DNA of 64,000 nucleotides, from assembly GCF_034424645.1 (NCBI RefSeq), contig NZ_CP139969.1:1178001-1242000 (forward strand), read 5' to 3'. Positions within the stretch are counted from its first letter, which is position 1; every line of letters starts with the position of its first letter. This stretch comes from Bordetella avium (GTDB lineage: Bacteria > Pseudomonadota > Gammaproteobacteria > Burkholderiales > Burkholderiaceae_B). This document shows positions 1 through 11,094 of the stretch, in pieces. Made by a program: the position numbers and the translations under genes. The notes beneath the pieces were generated by a model that was not told the DNA's origin, ran no database searches, and worked only from the letters and a program-made list of their open reading frames with translations.

Positions 1-575
1 CGCAGCGAATACACGCATCCGCAGTATTCCTGCTGATAGAAGTTCTCGCGCTTGCTGATTTCGATCATGCGCTGAGAACCACCGCCTTTGCGCCAGTTGT
101 AGGTCCAGTAGAGCAGGCCTTCGTAGCGGCCAGCGGCCCGCTCGCCGCAGCCGTTGATCTGGTTCATATCTTTCCAGCGCGAAATGCCTAGGGAGCTGGT
201 GATTGTGTCGTAGCCATGCTCGTGGGCGTAGAGCGCAGTGCGTTCAAAACGCATATCGAAGCAGACTGTGCAGCGCTCGCCGCGCTCGGGCGAGTCTTCC
301 AGGCCTTTGACCCGGTCGAACCAGTTGTCCATGTCGTAGTCGGCATCGATGAATTTGATGCCGTGCTTTTGCGCGAAACGGATGTTCTCCTGTTTGCGGA
401 TCTCGTACTCTTTGACCGGATGGATATTCGGGTTGTAGAAATAAATGTCGTAGTCGATACCGGAGGCCGTCATGGCTTCCATGACTTCGCCGGAACAGGG
501 CGCGCAGCAAGAGTGCATCAGCACCTTGCCGTGGCCGGAGGGCAGTTCAAGCTTGGGGCGGACGAGTTCGGACAT
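1..575 (-). CDS. queH: Epoxyqueuosine reductase QueH, C-terminus cut by the window edge
   Basis: The minus-strand frame opens with ATG at 575 ([14 protein letters not shown]) and runs off the left edge after 191 codons. It carries the Cys-Cys/CxxC cluster [10 protein letters not shown] near residue 20, and further conserved cysteines in GERCTVCFD and EYCGCVYSL. This pattern is typical of QueH (DUF208), the non-cobalamin enzyme that reduces epoxyqueuosine to queuosine in tRNA. QueH replaces QueG in many bacteria. The gene lies 54 bases downstream of glnE on the same strand and is probably cotranscribed. The identification rests on the motifs and is firm; the missing C-terminus cannot be judged. 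Confidence 0.85.
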   Translation of the reverse strand, partial: MSELVRPKLELPSGHGKVLMHSCCAPCSGEVMEAMTASGIDYDIYFYNPNIHPVKEYEIRKQENIRFAQKHGIKFIDADYDMDNWFDRVKGLEDSPERGERCTVCFDMRFERTALYAHEHGYDTITSSLGISRWKDMNQINGCGERAAGRYEGLLYWTYNWRKGGGSQRMIEISKRENFYQQEYCGCVYSL

Positions 576-629
576 GGACAAAACCGGCAATAAGTAGCAG
601 CGTAAGCGCCTATTTTACGATGTCTGGCG

Positions 630-3401
630 TCAGTGGGTTTCCGGCAGGGTATCGTCCCCAAATACCGTGCGCCATAGGGCGCTGACCGCAGCGCGTTCGG
701 CACTCAGGATATCAGGGATGACTCTGGCGCGATCTATGCCTTTCAAACGCATCTGGTGCTGTACGCGCCGCAAGGTGCGGTAGGCATCGCCCGCGGCCAG
801 GCCCAGATCGGCAGGGATCAGGCCAGCCTCGCCGGCCAGGCGCAACAAGGCGATATTGCCCAAATTGTTGACCAGCACGCGATGGTCGCCCGCATGGCAA
901 AGCACCAGATATTGGGTAACGAACTCGACATCCACCATGCCGCCACGATCGTGCTTGAGATCGAACAGTTCGCTGTGGTTGGGGTGTCCGGCACTGATCT
1001 TCTCGCGCATGGCCAGCACCTCGGCGCGCAGCACGGCCGGGTCGCGAGGCATGACCAGGATGTCGCCGCGTATGCGTTCGAATGCCGCCCCCACCTGGGT
1101 ATCTCCCGCCGCGTAGCGGGCGCGAGTGAGCGCCTGATGTTCCCAGGGCCAGGCATGTTTGCGCTGGTATTGCTCGAAAGCTTCCAGTGAGACGGCCAGC
1201 AATCCTGCGTCGCCATCGGGACGCAGGCGCAAGTCGATTTCGTACAGGCGGCCGGACGAGGTCATGGTGGAAAGCCAGGATGTCATGCGGCGCCCGAGTT
1301 TTGCGTAGATTTCGGCGGCATCCTCGCGCTTATCGTCAAAGACATAGACCAGGTCCAGATCCGAAGCGTAGCCGAGCTCTTTGCCGCCCAGTTTGCCGTA
1401 GGCAATGATGGCAAAGCGGGGTTCGGCGCCCGGCAGGCGGTTCACCAGCGGCCAGACGCGGCGGATGATTTCGGCCAGCAGCAAATCCGCCAGGGCGGAT
1501 AATTGGTCTGCCAGCGCTTCGACGGTCAGGCTGCCTTCGAGATCCTGGGCCAGCAATTGAAAGCTCGCCTGCCGTTGCACATCGCGCATGAGGTTCATCT
1601 GCCGCTCGACGTCCGCGCTGCCATCGGGCAGGCGGCAGGCGTCCAGGTCAGCGCTCAACTGACGTGCAATCTGGTTGAAATCCAGCGGCTCAAACAGGGT
1701 GCGCCAGTCGATCAGGCTGTCCAGCAGCAGGGGATGCTGCGTGAGGTATTGCGCGGCCCAGGGGCTGGCGGCCACCATGCGCGCGACGCGCGCCAGCGTA
1801 TCGGGGTATTCCGCTAACAAGGCCAGATAGGCGCTACGCTGCGCGATGGCCTCGATCAGGTCAAACAGCCGCGTGGCGGCCTCCAGGGGGGCATTGGTCT
1901 GTGCCGCCGCCTGCAGGGCGGCGGGCAGCAGGGCTTCCAGGCGCCGGCGGCTGCTTTCAGGCAGGCTGCGTATGCGGTGGCTGAGCAGCAGTGATTCAGT
2001 GCGGCTTTCGAGGTCAGCCGCCTGCTCGCCGAAAGCCTCTCGGATTTGCTGGCCAAGCTGTTCGCCGGCATCGGCGCTCTTGCCTCGCCTAGGGGTTTCT
2101 TCCTCCTCCCCCATGCCGGCCAGGCGGAAGGCGTTACGGAAGGTGCGCGATACGAATTCGCGGTGGCCGGCCAGCGCATCCTCGAATTCTGCCGGGGTGT
2201 AGCCCAGCGCTCGCGCCAAGGCCTGCCGCTGGCTGGCCTCGCCCGGCAGCAAGTGGGTCTGCTCGTCTTCGCGGTACTGCAAAGCATGTTCGGTACGGCG
2301 CAAAAAGCGGTAAGCAGCCTCCAGGCGGGCGGTATCCTCGGCGGGAAGCAGGCCTGCATCCCGTTCGGCATGCAGCGCCTCAATGAGGCCGCGCTGTTGC
2401 AGCGTGGGCATGCGTCCGCCGCGGATAAGCTGCGATAACTGCACCACGAATTCGATTTCGCGGATGCCGCCATCGCCCAGCTTGATATTGTTGGCGCTAT
2501 CCACGCCGTTGCGCGCCAGCGCACGGCGCTGCCAGTCTTGGCGGATGCGTTCGCGCAGGGCGCGCAATGCCGCCAAGGCGTCGAAGTCGAAGTATTTGCG
2601 GTACACAAACGGTACGCGCAAGCTTTCCAGTTGCTGGGCCTGCTGGCGGCTGTCGCTCCCGGCGAAGGCCTGGGCCGGGATAAGCCGCGCCTTGAGCCAG
2701 GCATAGCGTTCCCATTCCCGTCCCTGGCCGATCAGATAGTGCTCCAAGGCATCCAGGCTCCAGGCCAGAGGGCCGGCATCGCCATCGGGCCGCAGGCGCA
2801 GATCGGTGCGGAACACCTGTCCATTGGCGTCCACTTCGGACAGCACAGGCATCATACGGCGCGTGAGGCGGCCGTAGAACTCATGGTTGCTGATGCGGCG
2901 CGGCCCATCGGTATCGCCTTCGTCGCCATAAAGCATGACCAGATCGATGTCCGAGGATACATTCAGTTCGCGTCCGCCGAGTTTTCCCATTCCGACGATC
3001 AGCATTTCCTGCGGCGCGCCACTGGTTTCGCGCGGCATGCCGTGGACCTGCTCTAACTCGTCGGCCACACAGCGGTAGGCGGCGGCGACCGAGAGATCGG
3101 CCAGCGAGGTCATGGCGGTGACGACCTCGCCGAGGTCTGCCTGTCCGCCCAGATCGCGCACGATCAGGGCGAGGAATACCCGTTCGCGCAGCTTGCGCAG
3201 AGCGATCCGAGTTGTATCCACTGGTAACGATGCGTCAGCGCCTGCCAACTCGAACATCCAGGCCTGCAGCCTAGCTTCGGTCAGCGGCTCAGTGGCTGCC
3301 TGCATAAGCCAGGCGGTCAAATCGGGATGCGCGTCCAGGCGGCGGCGCAGATGACCAGACCAGGCCAATGCCTGATCGAAGGAAGAAGTTGGTGACGACA
3401 T
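630..3401 (-). CDS. glnE: Bifunctional glutamine synthetase adenylyltransferase/deadenylyltransferase
   Basis: The 923-residue product is close to the usual GlnE length (about 950). It contains two nucleotidyltransferase domains in tandem. The first has GMGKLGG followed by SSDIDLVM near residues 137-155. The second has YGKLGG followed by [11 protein letters not shown] near residues 660-680. Each is followed by a [10 protein letters not shown] block. In characterised GlnE the N-terminal domain removes AMP from glutamine synthetase and the C-terminal domain adds it, under control of PII. The ATG at 3401 gives the family-like start [12 protein letters not shown]. The gene diverges from the YhdP-like gene, so the two share a short promoter region, and it is followed by queH on the same strand. 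Confidence 0.95.
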   Translation of the reverse strand: MSSPTSSFDQALAWSGHLRRRLDAHPDLTAWLMQAATEPLTEARLQAWMFELAGADASLPVDTTRIALRKLRERVFLALIVRDLGGQADLGEVVTAMTSLADLSVAAAYRCVADELEQVHGMPRETSGAPQEMLIVGMGKLGGRELNVSSDIDLVMLYGDEGDTDGPRRISNHEFYGRLTRRMMPVLSEVDANGQVFRTDLRLRPDGDAGPLAWSLDALEHYLIGQGREWERYAWLKARLIPAQAFAGSDSRQQAQQLESLRVPFVYRKYFDFDALAALRALRERIRQDWQRRALARNGVDSANNIKLGDGGIREIEFVVQLSQLIRGGRMPTLQQRGLIEALHAERDAGLLPAEDTARLEAAYRFLRRTEHALQYREDEQTHLLPGEASQRQALARALGYTPAEFEDALAGHREFVSRTFRNAFRLAGMGEEEETPRRGKSADAGEQLGQQIREAFGEQAADLESRTESLLLSHRIRSLPESSRRRLEALLPAALQAAAQTNAPLEAATRLFDLIEAIAQRSAYLALLAEYPDTLARVARMVAASPWAAQYLTQHPLLLDSLIDWRTLFEPLDFNQIARQLSADLDACRLPDGSADVERQMNLMRDVQRQASFQLLAQDLEGSLTVEALADQLSALADLLLAEIIRRVWPLVNRLPGAEPRFAIIAYGKLGGKELGYASDLDLVYVFDDKREDAAEIYAKLGRRMTSWLSTMTSSGRLYEIDLRLRPDGDAGLLAVSLEAFEQYQRKHAWPWEHQALTRARYAAGDTQVGAAFERIRGDILVMPRDPAVLRAEVLAMREKISAGHPNHSELFDLKHDRGGMVDVEFVTQYLVLCHAGDHRVLVNNLGNIALLRLAGEAGLIPADLGLAAGDAYRTLRRVQHQMRLKGIDRARVIPDILSAERAAVSALWRTVFGDDTLPETH

Positions 3402-3439
3402 GTGGCGAGTTTCGGGCAGACGGCAGGGCCGGTTTCAGG

Positions 3440-3445
3440 TATAAG
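3440..3445 (+). promoter_or_regulatory. Possible -10 element for the YhdP-like gene
   Basis: TATAAG sits in the short divergent region next to the glnE start. No good -35 hexamer is seen 16-18 bases upstream. If used, transcription would begin near 3452, which favours the GTG start at 3485 over the upstream ATG at 3368 that lies inside glnE. Confidence 0.25.
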
Positions 3446-3484
3446 GGGACGATACCCCAAGATGCGTCAATTGCCGATAGCCCC

Positions 3485-6400
3485 GTGCCTGCTCCCTCCG
3501 CCATCCTCCGCTGGATTTTCTGGGGCCTTTTGGCTCTGTACTGCGTGGCGGCGGTCGGCTTGCTGGGTTTGCGGTACTGGGTGCTGCCGCGCGCGGATGA
3601 ATGGCGTCCGCGCATTGTGCAGTATGCCAGCGAGGAGCTGGGCGCGCGCGTCAGCGTCGATCATTTGAGTGCGAATTGGCGCGGCCTTAATCCGCGTTTG
3701 AAGCTTGAGGGCGTGCGTATTCACACCGCGGACGGTCCGGTTCTTACGCTGCCGTCCGTCAGCGCCGTGCTGGCCTGGCGCAGCGTTTTGCAGATGTCCC
3801 CCGCTTTGCTAAGCCTGCAGATCGATGGCGCCGATATCGCCTTGCGGCGCGATGTCGAAGGCCGGTTCTGGGTGGCGGGTCAAGCCCTCGATCTGGACGG
3901 CGGCCCGGGCGATAGTCCTTGGCTGCTGGACCTTGAGCGGCTGCGCGAGCTTTCTTTGCATGACACCACGGTGCGCTGGCTCGACGAGGCGCGCGGCGCT
4001 CCCGAAATTGCCTTACGCAAACTGGATCTACTGGTGCGTAATGGCCGTCTTTCGCATCGGTTTTCTCTGCGGGCCCAGCCTCCGCCGGAACTCGCCGCCA
4101 GTCTGGTGCTGCGCGGGGAGTTGAATCGGGGCGTATTCAGCGGCGATCCGCATAAGCTGGCGACCTGGAGCGGCCAGCTTTACGCCGAATTGGGGGATGC
4201 CGAGCCGCAAGCCTGGCGCCCTTGGTTGGACATACCGCTGGTGCAGGGACGTATGGCCGCACGAGCCTGGTGGCAAATCGAAAAAGGCCAATTGGCCGAG
4301 CTTACGCTGGATGCCGCCGCCCGGGGGCTGGGCTGGCGTGAGCCGGGTCAAGCGTCGCTGGGCGTGGCGGTGCGGGACATGAGCGGCCGCCTGCAAGGCG
4401 CTCCCGGAGACTTACTGCAGTTGCCCGGACTGCCTCTCATGAAAAGCCCCGAAGGCACGGGCCTGAGCCTGACGATGCAGGCGCGAGAGGTGCAGGCGCA
4501 TTTGCCCGGCCTCTTTGAGCAGCCCGACCTGAGCTTGAACGAGATCGATCTGGACAGTCGGTTTGATCATCCTGCCGGGCAGCCGCTGCGTATGAATCTG
4601 GGGCAATTGCGTCTGGCCAATGAAGACCTGGAGCTACGTTTGTATGGGGATTGGCGGGCTGAGGGCAAGACGCCCGCCGGCAGCGCGGATCTGCGCGGCG
4701 CACTGACCCGTGCCCATATGAACGCCATCCATCGCTATCTGCCCTTGGAGGTCAACGCCGATGCACGGGAATGGCTGGCCATCGGTCTGCCGGCAGGCGA
4801 GATAAGTGATGCTGCAATTACGATCCGGGGGGATCTGGAAGCGTTTCCCTACTCAGCCGAGGGGGCGCAGGGCGTGTTCCGTCTGGCGGGGAAATTCAGC
4901 GATGCTACCGTGGATTATGCCCCGGCGGGTCCAGGCCGCAAGGCCTGGCCGCGCCTGGAAAAGCTCGGCGGCAGTTTTGTTATCGACAAGGCCAGCCTGG
5001 CGCTCGACAGTCCCGGCGGCGGCAGGATACCGACTGGCCCCCAGCAGTGGGTGACGCTGGGCGCTATTAGCGCGCGCATCCCCGATATGGAGCATGATTC
5101 AACACTCTTCGTCGATGGCGTGAGCAGCGGGCCGGTGCCAGCCTATCTGGCGCTGGCGGCCAATTCGCCCTTGGGAGGGCTGCTCGATGACGCCCTGAGC
5201 GAGGCATCGGGCACGGGTGATTGGCGTGTGCCGCTCAAGCTGGAGGTGCCGCTGCTCAACGCGGAAGACACGTCGGTGCAAGGCCAGATCCTCTTTGCCG
5301 GCAACAGCTTTCGCTTCATGCCGGACATTCCCGTGATGGACCAGATCCATGGCGCGCTCGATTTTTCCGAGCAGGGTATCGAGGTCAAGGATATCAAGGG
5401 CCAGTTTCTGGGCGGGCCGGCGCGTATCTGGGGCAAGATGCAAAAAGGCAGCGAGCCCTTGCAGTTTGAAGGCACGCTGGCCGGCAACGCGCTTACCCAG
5501 GTGATCAATGCGCGTGCCATGACGCGTTTTTCTGGAAAGACGGCTTATCGCGGTAGGCTGGTTTATCAACGAGGCGGCTCGATCGATATCTCGGTGCGCT
5601 CGGATCTGACAGGCATGGCCATTAATATGCCCGCGCCGGTGGGCAAGCGGGCGCAAACGGCTTTGCCGCTCGCCCTCCAATGGAGTCCAGCCACCGATGC
5701 GGGCAGCCGCAATCGCCGCTGGCTGACCGGCAGTTTGGGCGAAAACATCAATGTGCTCCTGGAGCGCGATCAGGCGGATAAGTCCGGAAGTTATTTCGCG
5801 CGCGGCGCACTGGGCATCAACCGTGCCGCCACGCTACCCGGCCAGGGCCTGAGTCTGGCGGCTTCGCTGCCGGAGCTCGACATGCCGGCTTGGGATAAGG
5901 TGCTGGATGAGTTCGATCAGCCCGCGATTCGCAGCGCCGTGCGTAAAAATGCCCAGCCGACCATGCCAGACCTCAGGCAGGTCAATCTGGCGACGGCTCG
6001 TCTGCGGACTGCCAGCCTGGATCTCACCGATCTTAAGTTGTTCGCTCAGCGGCCGGCGCCGTCTCAATGGCGGGTCGATCTGGCCTCGCATCAGGCCACT
6101 GGCATGCTTGAGTGGACCGAGGCTTCGGGGGCGATTGCCGGACACATCGTGGCGCGTCTGAAGCATTTATCGCTTGGGGAAGCCTCCGACGGAAACCCGG
6201 CCAAGGCTAGCCCGGCTTCGGGTAATGATCTCTCTGACCTTCCCGCCATCGATTTGCAGGCACAGCATTTCTCGCTCTATGGCAAGCCCTTGGGCGAGCT
6301 GCAATTACTGGGCACCAATACCGAGGTAGGCCATCGTTGGCGTCTCGACAAGCTACAGATTCGCAACGACGACGCCACGCTTAACGCCACGGGCGAATGG

Positions 6401-7090
6401 CGTCTAGCTGGTGAGCAGCGCGGTCTGACCGTGCAGGCCAAGGCCGAATTCAAGGATGCGGGCAAGTTTCTGGATCGCGTCGGCCTCAAACAGGTAATGA
6501 GCGGTGGTTCGGGCAGCGTCGAGGCGAATCTGTCCTGGCGCAATCTGCCCTGGACCCATTCCCTTGTCGATATCAGCGGGCACGCGTCACTGAGCCTTGA
6601 AAAAGGGCGCTTTTTGAGCGTCAATTCACGCACGGCGCGCTTGTTGGAATTGCTGTCTTTTCAGTCGTTGCAGCGCATTGCGAAGCTGGACTTCAATCCG
6701 GCGAATCTGCTGCGCGATGGTTTCCCCTTTGATACGGTGAGCGGAGAAATGGCTCTTGAGCGCGGCGTGCTGAAGACCGAGGGCTATAAGGTCAATGGTC
6801 CGGTGGCGGCCATCGTGCTGGCTGGCAATACGAATATCATCAGCGAGCGCTGGGATCTGAAGGCCGTGGTGGTGCCCAATCTCGACGCCAGCGGTGCTGC
6901 GGTGGCGACGGCGGCGCTGGTCAACCCCTTGATCGGTTTGGGCGCCTTTGTTACGCAGTGGCTGCTCAAGCAGCCCTTGGCCCGCGCTATGACGCTGGAA
7001 TACAAGGTGACGGGTTCTTGGGATGAGCCCAAGGTCGAGCCCGTGCAATTGCCGAACGCGCCGGCGCCGAAGTTCGAGACCAGTCACTGA
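3485..7090 (+). CDS. YhdP-family AsmA-like envelope protein (TIGR02099 type)
   Basis: This is a very large protein of about 1200 residues, the same size class as E. coli YhdP (1266). It has one N-terminal membrane anchor (ILRWIFWGLLALYCVAAVGL) and then a long beta-rich periplasmic region. The C-terminal part has the AsmA-like signature, including SVEANLSWRN, FSLxGK-type segments and a terminal hydrophobic stretch NPLIGLGAFVTQWLLKQP. E. coli YhdP, TamB and YdbH are implicated in moving phospholipid to the outer membrane; the same role here is inference. The start is uncertain: ATG 3368 would overlap glnE by 34 bases and GTG 3392 by 10, so I chose GTG 3485, just before the anchor. A bidirectional terminator follows. 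Confidence 0.85.
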   Translation: MPAPSAILRWIFWGLLALYCVAAVGLLGLRYWVLPRADEWRPRIVQYASEELGARVSVDHLSANWRGLNPRLKLEGVRIHTADGPVLTLPSVSAVLAWRSVLQMSPALLSLQIDGADIALRRDVEGRFWVAGQALDLDGGPGDSPWLLDLERLRELSLHDTTVRWLDEARGAPEIALRKLDLLVRNGRLSHRFSLRAQPPPELAASLVLRGELNRGVFSGDPHKLATWSGQLYAELGDAEPQAWRPWLDIPLVQGRMAARAWWQIEKGQLAELTLDAAARGLGWREPGQASLGVAVRDMSGRLQGAPGDLLQLPGLPLMKSPEGTGLSLTMQAREVQAHLPGLFEQPDLSLNEIDLDSRFDHPAGQPLRMNLGQLRLANEDLELRLYGDWRAEGKTPAGSADLRGALTRAHMNAIHRYLPLEVNADAREWLAIGLPAGEISDAAITIRGDLEAFPYSAEGAQGVFRLAGKFSDATVDYAPAGPGRKAWPRLEKLGGSFVIDKASLALDSPGGGRIPTGPQQWVTLGAISARIPDMEHDSTLFVDGVSSGPVPAYLALAANSPLGGLLDDALSEASGTGDWRVPLKLEVPLLNAEDTSVQGQILFAGNSFRFMPDIPVMDQIHGALDFSEQGIEVKDIKGQFLGGPARIWGKMQKGSEPLQFEGTLAGNALTQVINARAMTRFSGKTAYRGRLVYQRGGSIDISVRSDLTGMAINMPAPVGKRAQTALPLALQWSPATDAGSRNRRWLTGSLGENINVLLERDQADKSGSYFARGALGINRAATLPGQGLSLAASLPELDMPAWDKVLDEFDQPAIRSAVRKNAQPTMPDLRQVNLATARLRTASLDLTDLKLFAQRPAPSQWRVDLASHQATGMLEWTEASGAIAGHIVARLKHLSLGEASDGNPAKASPASGNDLSDLPAIDLQAQHFSLYGKPLGELQLLGTNTEVGHRWRLDKLQIRNDDATLNATGEWRLAGEQRGLTVQAKAEFKDAGKFLDRVGLKQVMSGGSGSVEANLSWRNLPWTHSLVDISGHASLSLEKGRFLSVNSRTARLLELLSFQSLQRIAKLDFNPANLLRDGFPFDTVSGEMALERGVLKTEGYKVNGPVAAIVLAGNTNIISERWDLKAVVVPNLDASGAAVATAALVNPLIGLGAFVTQWLLKQPLARAMTLEYKVTGSWDEPKVEPVQLPNAPAPKFETSH

Positions 7091-7119
7091 ATCTGGCCTC
7101 GTTTTCTGCATGCCCATTA

Positions 7120-7153
7120 AAAACGGCCGCTTCCCGTCGGAGGCGGCCGTTTT
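7120..7153. terminator. Bidirectional terminator between the YhdP-like gene and rho
   Basis: An 11-bp perfect inverted repeat (AAAACGGCCGC / GCGGCCGTTTT) with a 12-base loop lies between the convergent stops at 7090 and 7172. The A-tract and T-tract on either side allow it to work in both directions. Confidence 0.85.
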
Positions 7154-7171
7154 CATAGGAGTAAGCCAGGT

Positions 7172-8428
7172 TTACTTCTTCATCATGTCGAAGAATTCGC
7201 CATTGGTCTTGGTGGCGCGCATCTTGTCCACGATGAACTCCATGGCCTGGATCTCGTCCATGTCGTGGATGAACTTGCGCAGTACCCACACCTTCTGCAG
7301 CAATTCGGGCTTGATCAGCAGCTCTTCGCGGCGGGTGCCCGACTTGTTCAGATTGATGGCCGGGTAGACACGCTTTTCGGCCAGGCGGCGCTCCAGGTGC
7401 ACTTCGGAGTTGCCGGTGCCCTTGAATTCTTCATAGATGACTTCATCCATGCGGCTGCCGGTCTCGATCAGCGCGGTACCCAGAATGGTGAGTGAGCCGC
7501 CTTCTTCGAGATTGCGCGCTGCGCCGAAGAAGCGCTTGGGGCGTTGCAGGGCATTGGCGTCCACGCCGCCGGTCAGCACCTTGCCCGAAGCGGGAACGAC
7601 GGTGTTGTAGGCACGCGCCAGACGGGTGATCGAATCCAGCAGGATGACCACGTCTTTTTTCATTTCGACCAGGCGTTTGGCCTTTTCGATCACCATTTCA
7701 GCGACCTGCACATGACGGGTGGCAGGCTCGTCGAAGGTCGAGGCCACGACTTCACCGCGCACGGTGCGCTGCATTTCGGTGACTTCTTCGGGACGTTCAT
7801 CAACCAGCAGGACGATCATGACGGCGTCCGGGTAGTTGGTCGTGATGGCATGCGCGATGTGCTGCATCATCACGGTCTTGCCGGACTTCGGCGGGGCCAC
7901 GATCAGGCCGCGCTGGCCTTTGCCGATCGGGGCGAAGACGTCGAGAATCCGGCCCGTGAGGTTTTCTTCGCTCTTGATGTCGCGTTCGAGGCGCATCACC
8001 TGGTTAGGGTGCAGCGGCGTCAGGTTCTCGAACATGATGCGGTGCTTGATGGTCTCGGGCGTGACGCCGTTGACTTTGTCCACCTTGACGAGGGCGAAAT
8101 AGCGCTCGCCGTCTTTGGGCGTGCGGACTTCGCCTTCGATGGAATCGCCTGTGTGCAGATTGAAGCGGCGGATCTGCGACGGCGAAATATAGATGTCGTC
8201 CGTACTGGCCAGATACGAGGTTTCGGGCGAGCGCAGGAAACCGAAGCCGTCAGGCAGGACTTCCAGCACGCCGTCGCCAAAGATCTGCTCGCCTTGTTTG
8301 GCGCGCCGCTTCATGATGGCGAACATCAACTCCTGCTTGCGCAGTCGGTTGGCGTTCTCGATTTCCAGGCCGGCGGCCATTTCCAGCAACTGCGACACGT
8401 GCAGCGCCTTCAGTTCATTGAGGTGCAT
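7172..8428 (-). CDS. rho: Transcription termination factor Rho
   Basis: The 418-residue product matches the usual Rho length (419 in E. coli). Visible parts in order: the N-terminal helical domain ([18 protein letters not shown]), the RNA-binding cold-shock-like domain ([13 protein letters not shown]), the Walker A site APPKSGKT near residue 180, and the Walker B segment [11 protein letters not shown]. The Q-loop and R-loop regions follow to a C-terminal FDMMKK. Rho is a hexameric RNA helicase that ends transcription of untranslated RNA. It lies downstream of trxA on the same strand, 113 bases away, the common trxA-rho order. No strong ribosome-binding site is visible before the ATG. Confidence 0.98.
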   Translation of the reverse strand: MHLNELKALHVSQLLEMAAGLEIENANRLRKQELMFAIMKRRAKQGEQIFGDGVLEVLPDGFGFLRSPETSYLASTDDIYISPSQIRRFNLHTGDSIEGEVRTPKDGERYFALVKVDKVNGVTPETIKHRIMFENLTPLHPNQVMRLERDIKSEENLTGRILDVFAPIGKGQRGLIVAPPKSGKTVMMQHIAHAITTNYPDAVMIVLLVDERPEEVTEMQRTVRGEVVASTFDEPATRHVQVAEMVIEKAKRLVEMKKDVVILLDSITRLARAYNTVVPASGKVLTGGVDANALQRPKRFFGAARNLEEGGSLTILGTALIETGSRMDEVIYEEFKGTGNSEVHLERRLAEKRVYPAINLNKSGTRREELLIKPELLQKVWVLRKFIHDMDEIQAMEFIVDKMRATKTNGEFFDMMKK

Positions 8429-8541
8429 CGTGGTGATGAGGGGGAGAGAGAGAAGATGGGATCTGGCGGCGGGCCACGGACGGGCCCGCGCGGTACTCTT
8501 GGCGCGCTGCCGTGGGCTGCGCGCTGTCCGCTAGGCGTATT

Positions 8542-8868
8542 TTACAACGCGCTATCCAGAAATGCGGTGAGCTGAGACTTCGAGAGTGCGCCGACCTTGG
8601 TCGCGGCGGCCTGGCCATCCTTGAAGAGCATGAGCGTCGGAATACCACGGATGCCGTACTTGGCGGCCGTGCCCTGATTTTCGTCGACATTGAGCTTGGC
8701 GACAGTCAGGCGACCTGCGTACTCGGAAGCGACTTCTTCCAGGATGGGGGCAATCATCTTGCAGGGACCGCACCAGGCAGCCCAGTAGTCGACCAGCACG
8801 GGTTGGCTGGACTTCAGCACATCGCCTTCAAAGCTGGCGTCGCTGACGTTCTTGATTTGCTCGCTCAT
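8542..8868 (-). CDS. trxA: Thioredoxin 1
   Basis: The start at 8868 gives 108 residues, the standard thioredoxin length, beginning [13 protein letters not shown]. The active site WCGPC places the redox cysteines at residues 33 and 36. The cis-proline segment [14 protein letters not shown] is also present. TrxA is the cytosolic disulfide reductant for ribonucleotide reductase and many other enzymes. In-frame ATGs exist upstream, at 8886 ([10 protein letters not shown]) and at 8964, but they add non-homologous residues. The ATG at 8886 has a GAGG only two bases before it, which is too close. Rho follows in the same direction. Confidence 0.95.
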   Translation of the reverse strand: MSEQIKNVSDASFEGDVLKSSQPVLVDYWAAWCGPCKMIAPILEEVASEYAGRLTVAKLNVDENQGTAAKYGIRGIPTLMLFKDGQAAATKVGALSKSQLTAFLDSAL

Positions 8869-9132
8869 GATGGGGATATCCGACATAGCCTCGGGCCGAA
8901 AGAGGGCCGGGGCCTTTGTTACTTGTTTGATTGAAGGATTAAAGCATACCACTGTCGATAACAACAGGATGTGCCGGTTTTGTGTAGCATGGTGCGCGGC
9001 CCTGGCGGGCTGCGTTTTTTTTCATCCTACCGAATCTGGACCTGCTCAGGGTGTGCGCATCCCACCAAAAGCCGCGCCGAATATGGGCTTATCCGTAAAA
9101 TGTAGGTTTTTTCCACAGATGTTGGGGATAAC

Positions 9133-11094
9133 TTGGCCACTCCACGTTACACCGAATCGTCGATCCGCGTTCTGAAGGGGCTGGAGCCTGTGCGCCAGCG
9201 CCCGGGTATGTATACCCGTACCGAAAACCCTCTGCATATCGTGCAGGAGGTCATCGACAACGCGGCCGACGAAGCACTGGCCGGCCACGGCAAGCAAATT
9301 CAGGTCACGCTGCATGCAGATGGCAGCATTTCCGTCGAGGATGACGGCCGGGGCATCCCGGTCGGTCTGCATCCCGAAGAAAACGCCCCCGTCGTCGAGC
9401 TGGTATTCACCCGGCTGCACGCCGGCGGCAAGTTTGATAAGCAGGGCGGCGGCGCCTATGCCTTTTCCGGCGGCCTTCATGGTGTCGGCGTATCCGTCAC
9501 CAATGCGCTGGCCAAGCGTTTGGAAGTCGTCGTCTGGCGCGAGGGCGGCGTGCACCGTCTGGTATTTGCCGGAGGCGACGTCATCGAGGCCCTGGCCCCT
9601 TACCCCGAAGGCGGGCGTAAGAAGTCTGGCACACGCGTGCGCGTCTGGCCGGACCCGAAGTATTTCGACAGCCCCAACATCCCGATGGGCGAGCTGACGC
9701 ATTTGCTGCGCAGCAAAGCGGTTTTGCTGTCGGGCGTGAAGGTGGTGCTGGTCAACGAAAAGACGGGCGATACGAAAACCTGGCAATACCAGGATGGTCT
9801 GCGTGGCTATCTGTCGGAGGCGCTGGCGGGCGCTGAGCTGATGGTGCCGTTTTTCGAAGGCGAGCAGTACGCCGGGGCCGATCATGAGACCTTCGCCGAA
9901 GGCGAGGGCGCGCAATGGGTCGTCGCCTGGGCCGAGGACGGCAACGTCGTTCGAGAATCCTATGTCAACCTGATCCCTACGCCAGCCGGCGGTACCCACG
10001 AATCGGGCCTGCGTGAAGGCCTGTTCGGGGCGGTCAAGAGCTTCGCCGAGTTGCACAGCCTGCTGCCCAAAGGGGTGAAGCTACTGCCCGAGGACGTCTT
10101 CGCTCGCGCCAGCTTCGTGTTGTCGGCCAAGGTGCTGGACCCGCAATTTCAGGGGCAGATAAAAGAGCGGCTTAATAGCCGTGACGCCGTGCGTCTGGTC
10201 GGCGGTTTTTCCAAGAGCGCACTGGATCTCTGGCTGCACAGCAATGTCGAATATGGCAAGAAACTCGCAGAGCTGGCCATCCGGCAGGCGCAAGCCCGCG
10301 CCCGCTCGGCCCAGAAGGTCGAGAAGCGCAAGAGTTCAGGTGTGGCGGTGCTGCCGGGCAAGCTGACCGATTGCGAGGCGAGCGATGCCAGCCGCACCGA
10401 AATCTTTTTGGTCGAGGGGGATTCTGCGGGCGGCTCGGCCAAGATGGGGCGCGATAAAGAGTTCCAGGCCATTCTCCCCTTGCGAGGCAAGGTGCTCAAT
10501 TCCTGGGAGGTCGATCGCGACCGTCTGTTCGCCAACAATGAAATCCACGATATCGCCGTGGCCATCGGCGTGGACCCTCATGGACCGGGTGATACGCCCG
10601 ATCTGTCGGGCCTGCGTTATGGCCGCATCTGCATTCTCTCGGATGCAGACGTAGATGGCTCCCATATCCAGGTGCTGCTGCTCACGCTGTTTTTCAAGCA
10701 TTTTCCCAAGCTCGTCGAGGCCGGACATGTTTACGTGGCGCGGCCGCCTCTTTACCGGCTGGATGTCCCGGCCCAGGGTAAACGGCCCGCTCGCAAGATT
10801 TATTGTCTCGATGATGGCGAGCTTGCCGCCGCTCAAGACAAGCTGCGCAAAGAGGGCGTGCGCGACAACGCTTTGAGCGTGAGCCGCTTCAAGGGTCTGG
10901 GCGAAATGAACCCCGCCCAGCTGTGGGAAACCACCATGAATCCCGATACCCGACGCCTCTTGCCCGTGGCTTATGGCGATTTGTCGCCGGCCGACACCAC
11001 GCGCATGTTCGACATGCTGATGGGCAAGGGCGAGTCAGCCCAGCGGCGTGCCTGGATCGAGGATAAGGGCAATCTGGCAGAACTGGATATCTGA
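9133..11094 (+). CDS. parE: DNA topoisomerase IV subunit B (TTG start)
   Basis: The 653-residue product has the GHKL ATPase motifs EVIDNAADEAL, DDGRGIPVG and GGLHGVGVSVTNAL in the first 120 residues. The Toprim motif LVEGDSAGGSAKMGRD follows near residue 430, then the DADVDGSHI metal site and the C-terminal PLRGKVLN and GLGEMN blocks. ParE is the ATPase half of topoisomerase IV, which unlinks daughter chromosomes. Its length and pairing with parC (rather than with dnaN/recF) argue against GyrB. The start codon is TTG at 9133, with GGGGA five bases upstream. The TGA stop overlaps the next start by one base. Confidence 0.95.
   Translation: MATPRYTESSIRVLKGLEPVRQRPGMYTRTENPLHIVQEVIDNAADEALAGHGKQIQVTLHADGSISVEDDGRGIPVGLHPEENAPVVELVFTRLHAGGKFDKQGGGAYAFSGGLHGVGVSVTNALAKRLEVVVWREGGVHRLVFAGGDVIEALAPYPEGGRKKSGTRVRVWPDPKYFDSPNIPMGELTHLLRSKAVLLSGVKVVLVNEKTGDTKTWQYQDGLRGYLSEALAGAELMVPFFEGEQYAGADHETFAEGEGAQWVVAWAEDGNVVRESYVNLIPTPAGGTHESGLREGLFGAVKSFAELHSLLPKGVKLLPEDVFARASFVLSAKVLDPQFQGQIKERLNSRDAVRLVGGFSKSALDLWLHSNVEYGKKLAELAIRQAQARARSAQKVEKRKSSGVAVLPGKLTDCEASDASRTEIFLVEGDSAGGSAKMGRDKEFQAILPLRGKVLNSWEVDRDRLFANNEIHDIAVAIGVDPHGPGDTPDLSGLRYGRICILSDADVDGSHIQVLLLTLFFKHFPKLVEAGHVYVARPPLYRLDVPAQGKRPARKIYCLDDGELAAAQDKLRKEGVRDNALSVSRFKGLGEMNPAQLWETTMNPDTRRLLPVAYGDLSPADTTRMFDMLMGKGESAQRRAWIEDKGNLAELDI

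Noticed and set aside
7544..8575. A 343-residue plus-strand frame opposite rho
   Set aside because: It is the mirror of the rho coding strand with His/Asp/Gly-rich composition typical of antisense shadow.
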